This document shows, in pieces, positions 17,358 to 24,661 of a stretch of DNA of 44,675 nucleotides (positions are counted from its first letter, which is position 1; each line of letters opens with the position of its first letter). Source of the stretch: Janthinobacterium sp. (GTDB lineage Bacteria > Pseudomonadota > Gammaproteobacteria > Burkholderiales > Burkholderiaceae_D); contig JANXSQ010000153.1 in the NCBI GenBank assembly GCA_025356595.1, forward strand, positions 1-44,675, given 5' to 3'. The notes below the pieces were generated by a model. It ran no database searches and was not told the DNA's origin. It saw nothing but the letters and a program-made list of their open reading frames with translations. Made by a program: the position numbers and the translations under genes.

Positions 17358-18137
17358 ATCGATCCAATACTCATCTCCATTTTGCTCGCGACGACGATCG
17401 CGGGCGTCTTCAGCATCACCGCCGCGGCGATTTTCTCCTTCGCGCTTTTGTCGAAGATGGTCGAACGCATGGTCAGCCTGTCGGTCGGCATCATGCTCTC
17501 GACCTCGCTGCTGCACGCGCTGCCGGAGGCGTTCGAGTCGCAGGCCGACCCGCGCAGCCTGTTCGCCACTTTGCTGGCCGGCCTGCTGGCCTTCTTCATG
17601 CTGGAGAAGTTCGCCATCCTGCGCCACTCGCACCACCACGAGGGGGACGGCCACCACCACGCCCACGGCCACGACAAGCACGAGGCGGGCAAAGCCGGCT
17701 GGATGATCCTGGTCGGCGACGGCATGCACAATTTCACCGACGGCATCCTGATCGCGGCGGCCTTCCTGGCCGATCCGAAACTGGGCCTGGTCACCGGCCT
17801 GGCCATCATCGCCCATGAAATCCCGCAGGAGATCGGCGACTTCATCGTGCTGCTCAACGCCGGCTTCTCGCGCACCCGCGCCTACGTCTTCAACCTGCTG
17901 TGCAGCCTGATGGCGGTGGCCGGCGGCCTGCTCGGCTACTTCACGCTGGACCACGCCAGCCATATGATTCCCTATGTGCTGGTGTTCGCCTCGTCCGGCT
18001 TCATCTACATCGCCGTCAGCGACCTGATGCCGCAGATGCAGCGCCGCGCCACGCTGCGCGAGACGATTCCGCAGATCCTGCTGATCGGCCTGGGCGTCCT
18101 CATCGTGGTCTTCCTGACGCGCCACAGCCACGGCTGA
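17358..18137 (+). CDS. ZIP family divalent-metal transporter
   Basis: About 259 residues with some eight membrane helices and a histidine-rich loop at residues 90-108, typical of ZIP transporters moving zinc or similar metals into the cytoplasm. Metal-site motifs are in the two central helices (H124-N-x2-D128 and H153-E-x3-E158), with H53 in an earlier helix. No ATG or GTG is suitably placed. Translation seems to begin at AUC 17358, seven bases after AAGAGG, giving an (I/M)DPILISILL N-terminus. The only ordinary alternative, TTG 17382, lies 31 bases from that site and would trim the first helix. The exact start is uncertain; the family is not. Confidence 0.85.
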   Translation: MDPILISILLATTIAGVFSITAAAIFSFALLSKMVERMVSLSVGIMLSTSLLHALPEAFESQADPRSLFATLLAGLLAFFMLEKFAILRHSHHHEGDGHHHAHGHDKHEAGKAGWMILVGDGMHNFTDGILIAAAFLADPKLGLVTGLAIIAHEIPQEIGDFIVLLNAGFSRTRAYVFNLLCSLMAVAGGLLGYFTLDHASHMIPYVLVFASSGFIYIAVSDLMPQMQRRATLRETIPQILLIGLGVLIVVFLTRHSHG

Positions 18138-18159
18138 GCCGGGGGAGGGCGGGCCGCGC

Positions 18160-18188
18160 TTGCCTTCCCTTGCCTTTACGCCTAGAAT
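18160..18188 (+). promoter_or_regulatory. Promoter before the ABC-F leader ORF
   Basis: TTGCCT (18160-18165) and TAGAAT (18183-18188) are spaced by the ideal 17 bases, in an AT-rich stretch that stands out locally. It starts about 22 bases after the ZIP gene stop. Transcription would begin near 18195 and give a leader of about 225 bases before the ABC-F start. Confidence 0.65.
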
Positions 18189-18223
18189 TATTAATAAGTT
18201 AATCCGAAAGGAAAGGAGGAAAT

Positions 18224-18310
18224 ATGATAATTCTGAAGCGCACCATCTGGCGTGCCCGTTCCTTCAGTACATTCGGCCGCTCTTGCCCCAGTTTCATCGC
18301 GCTGCGATAA
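18224..18310 (+). CDS. 28-residue leader peptide ORF upstream of ABC-F gene
   Basis: The ATG at 18224 follows an unusually strong purine-rich ribosome-binding tract (aaaggaaaggagg, 18207-18219). The frame encodes a basic, hydrophobic 28-mer beginning MIILKRTIWRAR and ending FIALR, then TAA at 18308-18310. It lies between a good promoter and the ABC-F gene, whose own ribosome-binding site is weak. gctcttg at 18279-18285, inside this ORF, is exactly complementary to caagagc at 18411-18417, which covers the ABC-F ribosome-binding site. This fits a regulatory leader peptide controlling ABC-F translation. Expression is inferred, not shown. Confidence 0.6.
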   Translation: MIILKRTIWRARSFSTFGRSCPSFIALR

Positions 18311-18418
18311 CTCGGCCAGAGCAAGCACCTCTCCCTCCAGAGTCCCTTCTCGGCTCACCAGTTTTCGTTAGCGCTCCTGTTAACGCGGATGCCTGCATCC
18401 CGAACCAAGACAAGAGCC
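18311..18418 (+). promoter_or_regulatory. Structured spacer between leader ORF and ABC-F gene
   Basis: The 108 bases hold pyrimidine tracts (cctcc at 18334-18338) that could pair with the leader ORF's ribosome-binding site, a short cgtta/taacg stem near 18366-18386, and the ABC-F ribosome-binding region aagag (18412-18416), only two bases before the start codon. I see no intrinsic terminator. Confidence 0.4.
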
Positions 18419-20158
18419 ATGACCACCCTGATCTCCACCCAAGCACTGCATCTGGAAACCCACGACGATTTTTTGTTCCAGGACCTGAGTTTCACCCTCA
18501 AGCTCGGTGACCGCATCGGCCTGATCGGCCACAACGGCAGCGGCAAGAGCACCTTGCTCGGCCTGCTCGCCGGCAGCCGCGAGGCCAGCGCCGGCACGCT
18601 GCACCACGCGCGCGCCTGCCGCCTGCAGCATGTCGAACAGCATCTGCCGGCGGCGCTGGCCGAGCTGAGCCTGCACCAGGCGCTGCTGGCGCCGGTGGCC
18701 GGCAGTCCGGAGCTGCATTGGCGCGTCGACAGCCTGCTCGCCGAGCTGGGCATCGACGCCGCCACCGCGCAAGTGCCGGTGAAATCGCTCTCCGGCGGCC
18801 AGCACACGCGCCTGCTGCTGGGGCGCGCCCTGCTGCAGGAGCCGAACCTGCTGCTGCTCGACGAGCCCAGCAACCACCTCGACCTGCCCTCGCTGCTGTG
18901 GCTGGAGCAATTCCTGCTGAAATGGCGCGGCGCCTTCATCCTGGTGTCGCACGACCAGCGCCTGCTCGACAACGTGGCGCGCACCAGCTGGATCCTGCGC
19001 GACCGCCGCCTGTACGCCTTCGACCTGCCCTGCGGCCCGGCCCTGCGGGCGCTGCGCCAGGCCGACGCGGCGGCGCTGGCGCGGCACGGCGCCGAGCAGA
19101 AGGAGATCGACCGCCTGGCGGCCAGCGCCCAGCGCCTGGCGATCTGGGGCCGCACCTACGACAATGAAAAACTGGCGCGCAAGGCCAGGACGATGCAACA
19201 GCGCGTCGAGCGCCTGACTGGGGAGCAAGCCTTCGTCAGCGAAGGCGCGCCGTGGGCCCTGTCCCTGCGCGGCAAGGCGCTGGCGGCCGACCAGTTGCTG
19301 GCGCTGGAGGATTTCCCGGTGCGCGCCGCGCCCGGCGCGCCGGTCCTGTTCCGCGCCGGGCCGCTGTGGTTGAAGCCGGGCGACAAGATCGCCTTGTTGG
19401 GCGCCAACGGCAGCGGAAAATCCTCGCTGCTGCGCGCCTGCTGGGCCGACATCGCGGCGCGCGGCGCCAGTCCCGGCTGGCGCTACCATCCGGCCGCCAA
19501 CATCGGCTATTACGACCAGTCGCTGCAGCAACTGGCGGAGCGGGCCGATTTGTCCGAGGCCCTGTACCCCTTCGTCGCCCATTCCGAGACGGCGCGCAGC
19601 CATGTGGCGCGCCGCCAGGCTCTGATCTCGGCCGGCTTCCCGTACAGCCGCCACGGGCAAAGCGTGGCCACCCTGAGCGGCGGCGAACGGGCGCGCCTGT
19701 TGTTCCTCGGCCTGTCGCTGGCCAGTTACCACCTGCTGCTGCTCGACGAGCCGAGCAACCATCTGGACATGCAGGGCAAGGAGGAGCTGGGGCAGGCGCT
19801 GCGCGATTTCGCCGGCGGCTTCCTGCTGGTATCGCACGACCGCGACTTGATCGAGCAATCCTGCCGGCGCTTCTGGGTGCTGCATGAGGGCCGCCTGGAG
19901 CAGTGGGACGACGCGGCCGGCGCCTACCTGCGCCTGCAGGAAACGGGCGGCGCGGACCTGCCGCGGCAGACGGTGGCGCGCGCGCCGGTCCCGCCCGCGG
20001 TGGAGGCGGACGGCACGGAGCGCCAACTGGAGCGCTTGTGCGCGCTGGAGCAATTGCTGGAAGAGGACTTGCGGCGCAAGCCGAGGCACCAGAAGCCGGA
20101 CAGCCAATCGTTGTGGCGCGAGGAGATGGCGCAATTGAATTTGCTGCTGGGTACTTAG
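18419..20158 (+). CDS. ABC-F family ATPase
   Basis: A 579-residue soluble protein with two ABC domains and no membrane segments. The first Walker A (GHNGSGKST) is near residues 37-45, with LSGGQHTRL and LLLLDEPSNHLD. The second has GANGSGKSS, LSGGERARL and LLLDEPSNHLD. An arginine-rich linker of about 80 residues joins the halves. ABC-F proteins bind the ribosomal E site and relieve stalling, some giving antibiotic resistance; the subgroup here cannot be named. The start at 18419 follows the leader ORF. An in-frame ATG at 18389 is possible but lacks a ribosome-binding site. It converges on sseA. Confidence 0.9.
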   Translation: MTTLISTQALHLETHDDFLFQDLSFTLKLGDRIGLIGHNGSGKSTLLGLLAGSREASAGTLHHARACRLQHVEQHLPAALAELSLHQALLAPVAGSPELHWRVDSLLAELGIDAATAQVPVKSLSGGQHTRLLLGRALLQEPNLLLLDEPSNHLDLPSLLWLEQFLLKWRGAFILVSHDQRLLDNVARTSWILRDRRLYAFDLPCGPALRALRQADAAALARHGAEQKEIDRLAASAQRLAIWGRTYDNEKLARKARTMQQRVERLTGEQAFVSEGAPWALSLRGKALAADQLLALEDFPVRAAPGAPVLFRAGPLWLKPGDKIALLGANGSGKSSLLRACWADIAARGASPGWRYHPAANIGYYDQSLQQLAERADLSEALYPFVAHSETARSHVARRQALISAGFPYSRHGQSVATLSGGERARLLFLGLSLASYHLLLLDEPSNHLDMQGKEELGQALRDFAGGFLLVSHDRDLIEQSCRRFWVLHEGRLEQWDDAAGAYLRLQETGGADLPRQTVARAPVPPAVEADGTERQLERLCALEQLLEEDLRRKPRHQKPDSQSLWREEMAQLNLLLGT

Positions 20159-20194
20159 CGCCGCATGCTCTTCGGTTCGACGGGGCGCAACTGG

Positions 20195-20219
20195 AAACGG
20201 GCCGCAAGCGGGCCCGTTT
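20195..20219. terminator. Bidirectional terminator between ABC-F gene and sseA
   Basis: aaacgggcc (20195-20203) pairs with ggcccgttt (20211-20219) around a 7-base loop. The A and T ends serve both converging genes, though the U tracts are short. Confidence 0.65.
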
Positions 20220-20225
20220 GTGTTG

Positions 20226-21077
20226 TTACGCGCCGTGCGCCACCGGCCGCGCCGGGTCGGCGCACCATTCGCTCCACGAACCCGGATACAGGGCGGCGCC
20301 GTGCAGGCCCGCCAGTTCCAGGGCCAGCAGATTGTGGCAGGCCGTCACGCCGGAGCCGCACTGCATGATGGCCGACTGGGCCGAGTCGAACAGGGGGGCG
20401 AATTCGCGTTTCAATTCGCCGCCCGGCTTGAAGCGGCCGTCGGCCTGCAGATTGTCCTTGAAGAAGCGATTCCTGGCGCCGGGGATGTGGCCGCCGACCG
20501 GATCGATGGTTTCGTTCTCGCCCCGGTAGCGGTCCGGCGCGCGGGCGTCGACGACGGTCTGCGTTTTCTGCTCAAGGTTGGCCAGCACCTCGGCCGCGCC
20601 GACGGTGCGCGTCAGCGTGTGTTTTTCGACGATGTCGCCGCGCGCGCGCGGCGCCACCGGCGTCACCAGAGGCAGGCCTTGCGCCTGCCACGCGGCCAGG
20701 CCGCCGTCCAGCACGGCCACGGCCGGATGGCCCACCCAGCGCAGCAACCACCACAGGCGCGCCGCGAACATGCCGCCGTGGGCGTCGTAGGCCAGCACCT
20801 GGCTGGTGTCGTTGATGCCCCAGGCGCGCAGGGTCTCGAGCAGCGCGGCGCGCTCGGGCAGCGGATGGCGGCCGCGGAAGGCGCCGTCGGGGCCGCTCTT
20901 GGCGCCGGACAGGTCGGCGTCGACGTTGGCGAACTGGGCGTTCTGGATGTGGCCGGCGGCGTAGGCTGCGCGTCCCGCGTCCGGATGCATCAAGTCGTGG
21001 CGGCAATCGAGCACGACCCAGTCGGGATCGGTCAGGTGGGCCGCCAGTTCGGTCGCGCTAATCAGGGTCGTATGCAT
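20226..21077 (-). CDS. sseA: 3-mercaptopyruvate/thiosulfate sulfurtransferase
   Basis: A 283-residue protein with two rhodanese domains. The active-site loop in the second domain is C240-GSGVTA, the mercaptopyruvate sulfurtransferase form rather than the CRKGVT of thiosulfate sulfurtransferase. Other family segments are WVVLDCRHDL, AGHIQNAQF and GGHIPGARN. It transfers sulfane sulfur to thiols or cyanide. AAGGAG precedes the ATG with 8-base spacing. It is the last of three minus-strand genes (Rieske oxygenase, EamA transporter, this gene) only 12-20 bases apart, so probably one operon. Confidence 0.92.
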   Translation of the reverse strand: MHTTLISATELAAHLTDPDWVVLDCRHDLMHPDAGRAAYAAGHIQNAQFANVDADLSGAKSGPDGAFRGRHPLPERAALLETLRAWGINDTSQVLAYDAHGGMFAARLWWLLRWVGHPAVAVLDGGLAAWQAQGLPLVTPVAPRARGDIVEKHTLTRTVGAAEVLANLEQKTQTVVDARAPDRYRGENETIDPVGGHIPGARNRFFKDNLQADGRFKPGGELKREFAPLFDSAQSAIMQCGSGVTACHNLLALELAGLHGAALYPGSWSEWCADPARPVAHGA

Positions 21078-21089
21078 GGGCAGGGCTCC

Positions 21090-22013
21090 TTAAACTTCGC
21101 TTGCGATGGGATCGGTGCGCACGGGCGCGGCGCCGCGTTGGGTGCTACGGGTATTGTAGTAGGTCGCGGCCAGGCCGGACGCCAGGATCACGCCGATGCC
21201 GGCCCAGCCGTGCCAGCCGAAGACGTCGCCGAAGATCAGCACGCCCCAGACGCTGGAAAAGACGATGCCGGTGTATTGCAGATTGGCCACCACCAGGGTC
21301 TTGCCGAGACGGTAGGCGCGCGTCATCGCCATCTGCGCCATGGTCGCGCACAGGCCGATGCCCAGCAGCAGGGCGGCGCCGTAGACGCTGCTGTGGGCGT
21401 GCCAGACGACGGGGCCGAGGCCGGCGCTGGCGACGTTGCCCAGCAAGCCGGCGAGGAAATTGACGACGGAGAAATAGAAGACGACGCGGTATTCCGGCTC
21501 GCCCAGCAGGCCCAGCTTGCGCACCTGCAGATAGGCCAGCGCCGACAACATGCCCGACACCAGGGCCGTCAGCGCGCCGCTCATCTGCTCGGACTGGAAG
21601 GCCGGCTGCAGCAGCAGCGTGACGCCGACGAAGCTCATGCCGATGGCGGCCATCAGCGGCCATTCGACGCTGTTCTTGCTGTACCACCAGCCGCTGCAGA
21701 GCAGGATCAGGGCGATCCAGATCGGCGCCATATAGTTCAGCGTCATCGCCGTGGCCAGCGGCAGGATGCTGATGGCGTAGAACCACAACCACAGCGCGAC
21801 CACGCCGACCACGCCGCGCCACAGGTGGGCGCCGGGCATGCGCGTGCGGAAACTGCCGCCCTGGTAGAGGATGGTGCAGCACATGACGGTCATGCCGACC
21901 ATGCCGCGGTACATGACGATCTCGGAAGTCGAATACAAACCCGAGGCCAGCTTCACGCACACGCCCATGATGGCGAACATGAAACTGGCGAACAACATCC
22001 ACAGTGATTGCAT
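21090..22013 (-). CDS. DMT superfamily (EamA) transporter
   Basis: A 307-residue protein with about ten hydrophobic helices arranged as two EamA repeats (MFAIMGVCVKLASG near the N-terminus; a second repeat from about residue 155). This family exports or imports small metabolites; the substrate cannot be told from sequence. The start is supported by AAGGA five bases upstream of the ATG. It lies between a Rieske oxygenase gene and sseA with very short gaps, which suggests cotranscription. Confidence 0.88.
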   Translation of the reverse strand: MQSLWMLFASFMFAIMGVCVKLASGLYSTSEIVMYRGMVGMTVMCCTILYQGGSFRTRMPGAHLWRGVVGVVALWLWFYAISILPLATAMTLNYMAPIWIALILLCSGWWYSKNSVEWPLMAAIGMSFVGVTLLLQPAFQSEQMSGALTALVSGMLSALAYLQVRKLGLLGEPEYRVVFYFSVVNFLAGLLGNVASAGLGPVVWHAHSSVYGAALLLGIGLCATMAQMAMTRAYRLGKTLVVANLQYTGIVFSSVWGVLIFGDVFGWHGWAGIGVILASGLAATYYNTRSTQRGAAPVRTDPIASEV

Positions 22014-22033
22014 CTGATCCTTAGCGAGTGGGC

Positions 22034-23134
22034 TTAGAGCGTGATGTTACTACGATACCACTCATGGAAATGTTGCATGCCGTCTTCCATCGGCGACTGG
22101 TAGGGGCCGACCTCGCTGACGCCGCGGCGCAGCAAGACCTTGCGCCCGGCGTCCATGCGCTGGCCGATTTCATCGTCCTCGACGCAGGTCTCCATGTAGG
22201 CGGCCCGCTCGGCCTCGATGAATTCGCGCTCGAACAGCACGATTTCCTCGGGGTAGTAGAATTCGACGACGTTGCGCGTCTTTTGCGGGCCGTCCGGCCA
22301 CAGCGTCGAGACGATCAGCACGTGCGGATACCATTCGACCATGATGTTCGGATACAGGGTCAGCCAGATCGCGCCGAAGGGCGGCGGCGTGCCGCCGCGG
22401 AAACTGAGCACCTGCTCCTGCCAGCGCTGGTAGACCGGCGAGCCGGACTTGAGCAAGCCCTTGTGCACGCCGACCGTCTGCACGCTGTAGTCGCGCCCGA
22501 ATTCCCAGCGCAGATCGTCGCAGCTGACGAAGCTGCCCAGGCCCGGATGGAAGGGCTCGACGTGGTAATCCTCCAGATAGACCTCGATGAAGGTCTTCCA
22601 GTTGTAGTCGCAGTCGTGCACCTCGACGTGGTCGAACATATAGCCGGCGAAGTCCAGGTCTTGCGACACCGACAATTCCTTCAGCTTGTCCATCACGTGG
22701 TAGCCGTTCTGTTCGAACAGCAGGCCGTTCCAGTTCTGCAGCGGCGTCTTCGACAGGTTCAGGCAGGGCGTTTCGGCGAAATGCGGCGCGCCGATCAGTT
22801 CGCCCTTCAAGTCGTAGGTCCAGCGGTGCAGCGGGCAGACGATGTTGTTGGCGTTGCCGCGACCGTTGAACATCAGCGCCTGGCGGTGGCGGCAGACGTT
22901 GGACAGCACTTCGATGCCGTTGGCGTTGCGCACGAGCATGCGCCCCTCGTGTTCGGACGCGAGGGTGGCGAAGTCGCCGACGTTCGGCACCATCAGTTCG
23001 TGCCCGATGTAGCGCGGGCCGGCCTGGAATAATTGCTGCGTTTCGCGTTGCAGCAGCGCTTCGTCAAAATAGACGTGAACCGGAAGTTGCGCGTTTGAGC
23101 GCGCCAGCTTGGCGTGAGTAGCCAGATCGGACAT
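22034..23134 (-). CDS. Rieske [2Fe-2S] oxygenase, alpha subunit-like
   Basis: A 366-residue aromatic-ring-hydroxylating-type oxygenase. The N-terminal Rieske domain has C81-x-H83 and C100-x2-H103. The C-terminal catalytic domain has the mononuclear-iron region (EVYLEDYHVEPFHPGL). The pattern resembles the broad SRPBCC/choline-type Rieske monooxygenases; the substrate is unknown. No beta subunit, ferredoxin or reductase gene adjoins, so electron donors must be encoded elsewhere. A purine-rich ribosome-binding tract precedes the ATG. First gene of a likely operon with the EamA transporter and sseA. Confidence 0.9.
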   Translation of the reverse strand: MSDLATHAKLARSNAQLPVHVYFDEALLQRETQQLFQAGPRYIGHELMVPNVGDFATLASEHEGRMLVRNANGIEVLSNVCRHRQALMFNGRGNANNIVCPLHRWTYDLKGELIGAPHFAETPCLNLSKTPLQNWNGLLFEQNGYHVMDKLKELSVSQDLDFAGYMFDHVEVHDCDYNWKTFIEVYLEDYHVEPFHPGLGSFVSCDDLRWEFGRDYSVQTVGVHKGLLKSGSPVYQRWQEQVLSFRGGTPPPFGAIWLTLYPNIMVEWYPHVLIVSTLWPDGPQKTRNVVEFYYPEEIVLFEREFIEAERAAYMETCVEDDEIGQRMDAGRKVLLRRGVSEVGPYQSPMEDGMQHFHEWYRSNITL

Positions 23135-23519
23135 CCCGACCCCCCTTCAATATATGCAATAGCCAGAGAGAGAAAGAATCCGCAAAGACCTGAATTCAGT
23201 ATGTTTGAAACGGTATTTCGGACACAACCGGCGATTATACCTCGTCGCGCCCGCCTGCCCCCGGCAAAGCGGGCGCGGCGCGGCGCGGCGCGCCGCCGGC
23301 GGGCAAGCCCGCCAATCCGATGGCAATACCGTCGAGATGGGGCCGATTGGGATAAAATCCACTCTTATTTATAAGTTAACCGGGGCCCGTGTGTGGCGCG
23401 GCGGATCTGCGCGCGCGCTTTAGTTACCACTGACGGCGGTGGTTTGTTCTAAAATGACGCTCTACGCTGGCCGGGCCTGCTCGTATTGCCCCTTGTGCCG
23501 CCCCATCATCTGAGTGCAT
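23135..23519. other. Divergent intergenic region, Rieske operon / xseB
   Basis: No gene is visible in 385 bases. A minus-strand TATAAT (23239-23234) may drive the Rieske operon. On the plus strand TAAAAT occurs at 23353-23358 and 23450-23455, the latter 65 bases before xseB. A hairpin (ggcggg 23298-23303 with cccgcc 23308-23313) follows a low-complexity gcggc tract at 23275-23297. Confidence 0.4.
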
Positions 23520-23771
23520 ATGTCAAAGAAATTAATACCCGTCACCGGCGCGCCGGCCTCGTTTGAAGAAGCGATGGCCGAATTGGCGCAACTGGTCACG
23601 CAAATGGAAGCGGGCCAGTTGCCGCTGGAAGCGTCCGTCGCCGCCTATGCGCGCGGCACGGAGCTGGTCAAGTTTTGCGCGGCGCAACTCGACACCGTCG
23701 AAGCCCAGGTCAAGGCGCTGGAGGGCGACATGCTGAAACCCTTCGCCGACGCCGCCGAGGGCGCGCCGTGA
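23520..23771 (+). CDS. xseB: Exodeoxyribonuclease VII small subunit
   Basis: An 83-residue helical protein with the XseB pattern: FEEAMAELAQLVTQMEAGQLPLEASVAAYARGTEL followed by a cysteine and a second helix. It complexes with XseA to degrade single-stranded DNA. The ATG at 23520 is preferred to the in-frame GTG at 23514. xseA is not in the window. Its stop codon overlaps the ispA GTG start, the common xseB-ispA-dxs arrangement. Confidence 0.93.
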   Translation: MSKKLIPVTGAPASFEEAMAELAQLVTQMEAGQLPLEASVAAYARGTELVKFCAAQLDTVEAQVKALEGDMLKPFADAAEGAP

Positions 23772-24661
23772 CGGCCGGCGCCTTCGCCGACTGGATGGGC
23801 GGCGTGCAGGCCTGCGTGGAACGCGATCTGGGCGCATACTTGCCGAGTGCCGAGACGCTGCCCCGCAAGCTGCACGCGGCCATGCGCTACGCCCTGCTGG
23901 GCGGCGGCAAGCGCGTGCGCCCGCTGCTGGTGTACGCGGCCGGCGCGCTGTTCGAGGCCGACGCGGCGGCGCTGAGCCGGGCGGCGGCGGCCGTCGAAAT
24001 GATCCACGCGTATTCGCTGGTGCACGACGACATGCCCTGCATGGACGACGACGCGCTGCGCCGCGGCAAGCCGACCGTGCACGTCGCCTACGACGAGGCC
24101 ACCGCGCTGCTGGTCGGCGACGCGCTGCAGTCGCAGGCCTTCGTGGTGCTGGCCGAGCCGGCCGGCGTGCCGCCGGCGCGCCAGATGGCGATGCTGGCGC
24201 TGCTGGCGCAGGCCTCCGGCGCGGCCGGCATGTGCGGCGGCCAGGCGATCGACCTCGACAGCGTCGGCCTGAGCCTGTCGCTGGCGCAGCTGGAACAGAT
24301 GCATCAATTGAAGACGGGCGCGCTGTTGCGCGCGGCCGTGCTGCTGGGCGCGCTGTGCGGCAAGGATTTGACGGCGGCCGAGACGGCGGCGCTGCACGCC
24401 TACGCGGGCGCCATCGGCCTGGCCTTCCAGGTGGTCGACGACATCCTCGACGCGACGGCCGATTCGGCCACGCTGGGCAAGACGGCCGGCAAGGACGCGG
24501 CGGCCAACAAGCCGACCTATGTGTCAATTTTGGGCCTGGAGCCATCCAGGATCTTGGCGGAGCAACTGCGGCGTGAGGCCCACGCGGCGCTCGCGCCCTT
24601 CGGCGAACCGGCCGCGCGCCTGCGCGCACTGGCCGACTTGATCGTGCAGCGGAAAGCATAA
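23768..24661 (+). CDS. ispA: Farnesyl diphosphate synthase (geranyltranstransferase)
   Basis: A 297-residue short-chain prenyltransferase that condenses isopentenyl diphosphate with dimethylallyl and geranyl diphosphate. The first aspartate-rich motif D87-DMPCMDDD and the second DDILD are intact, as are GGGKRVRPLL and the GGQAIDL segment. GTG at 23768 overlaps the xseB stop (GTGA) and gives the usual N-terminus; longer forms would run through xseB in another frame. The dxs ATG follows the ispA stop directly, so the three are coupled. The product feeds quinone and undecaprenyl synthesis. Confidence 0.94.
   Translation: MTAGAFADWMGGVQACVERDLGAYLPSAETLPRKLHAAMRYALLGGGKRVRPLLVYAAGALFEADAAALSRAAAAVEMIHAYSLVHDDMPCMDDDALRRGKPTVHVAYDEATALLVGDALQSQAFVVLAEPAGVPPARQMAMLALLAQASGAAGMCGGQAIDLDSVGLSLSLAQLEQMHQLKTGALLRAAVLLGALCGKDLTAAETAALHAYAGAIGLAFQVVDDILDATADSATLGKTAGKDAAANKPTYVSILGLEPSRILAEQLRREAHAALAPFGEPAARLRALADLIVQRKA

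Noticed and set aside
17304-17381. Upstream extension of the ZIP gene frame to 17304
   Set aside because: The frame is open but has no start codon, and it includes the leader hairpins; only the part from 17358 looks like protein.
23275-23297. gcggc tandem-like tract upstream of the Rieske operon
   Set aside because: Short imperfect low-complexity GC sequence; not a real tandem repeat array.
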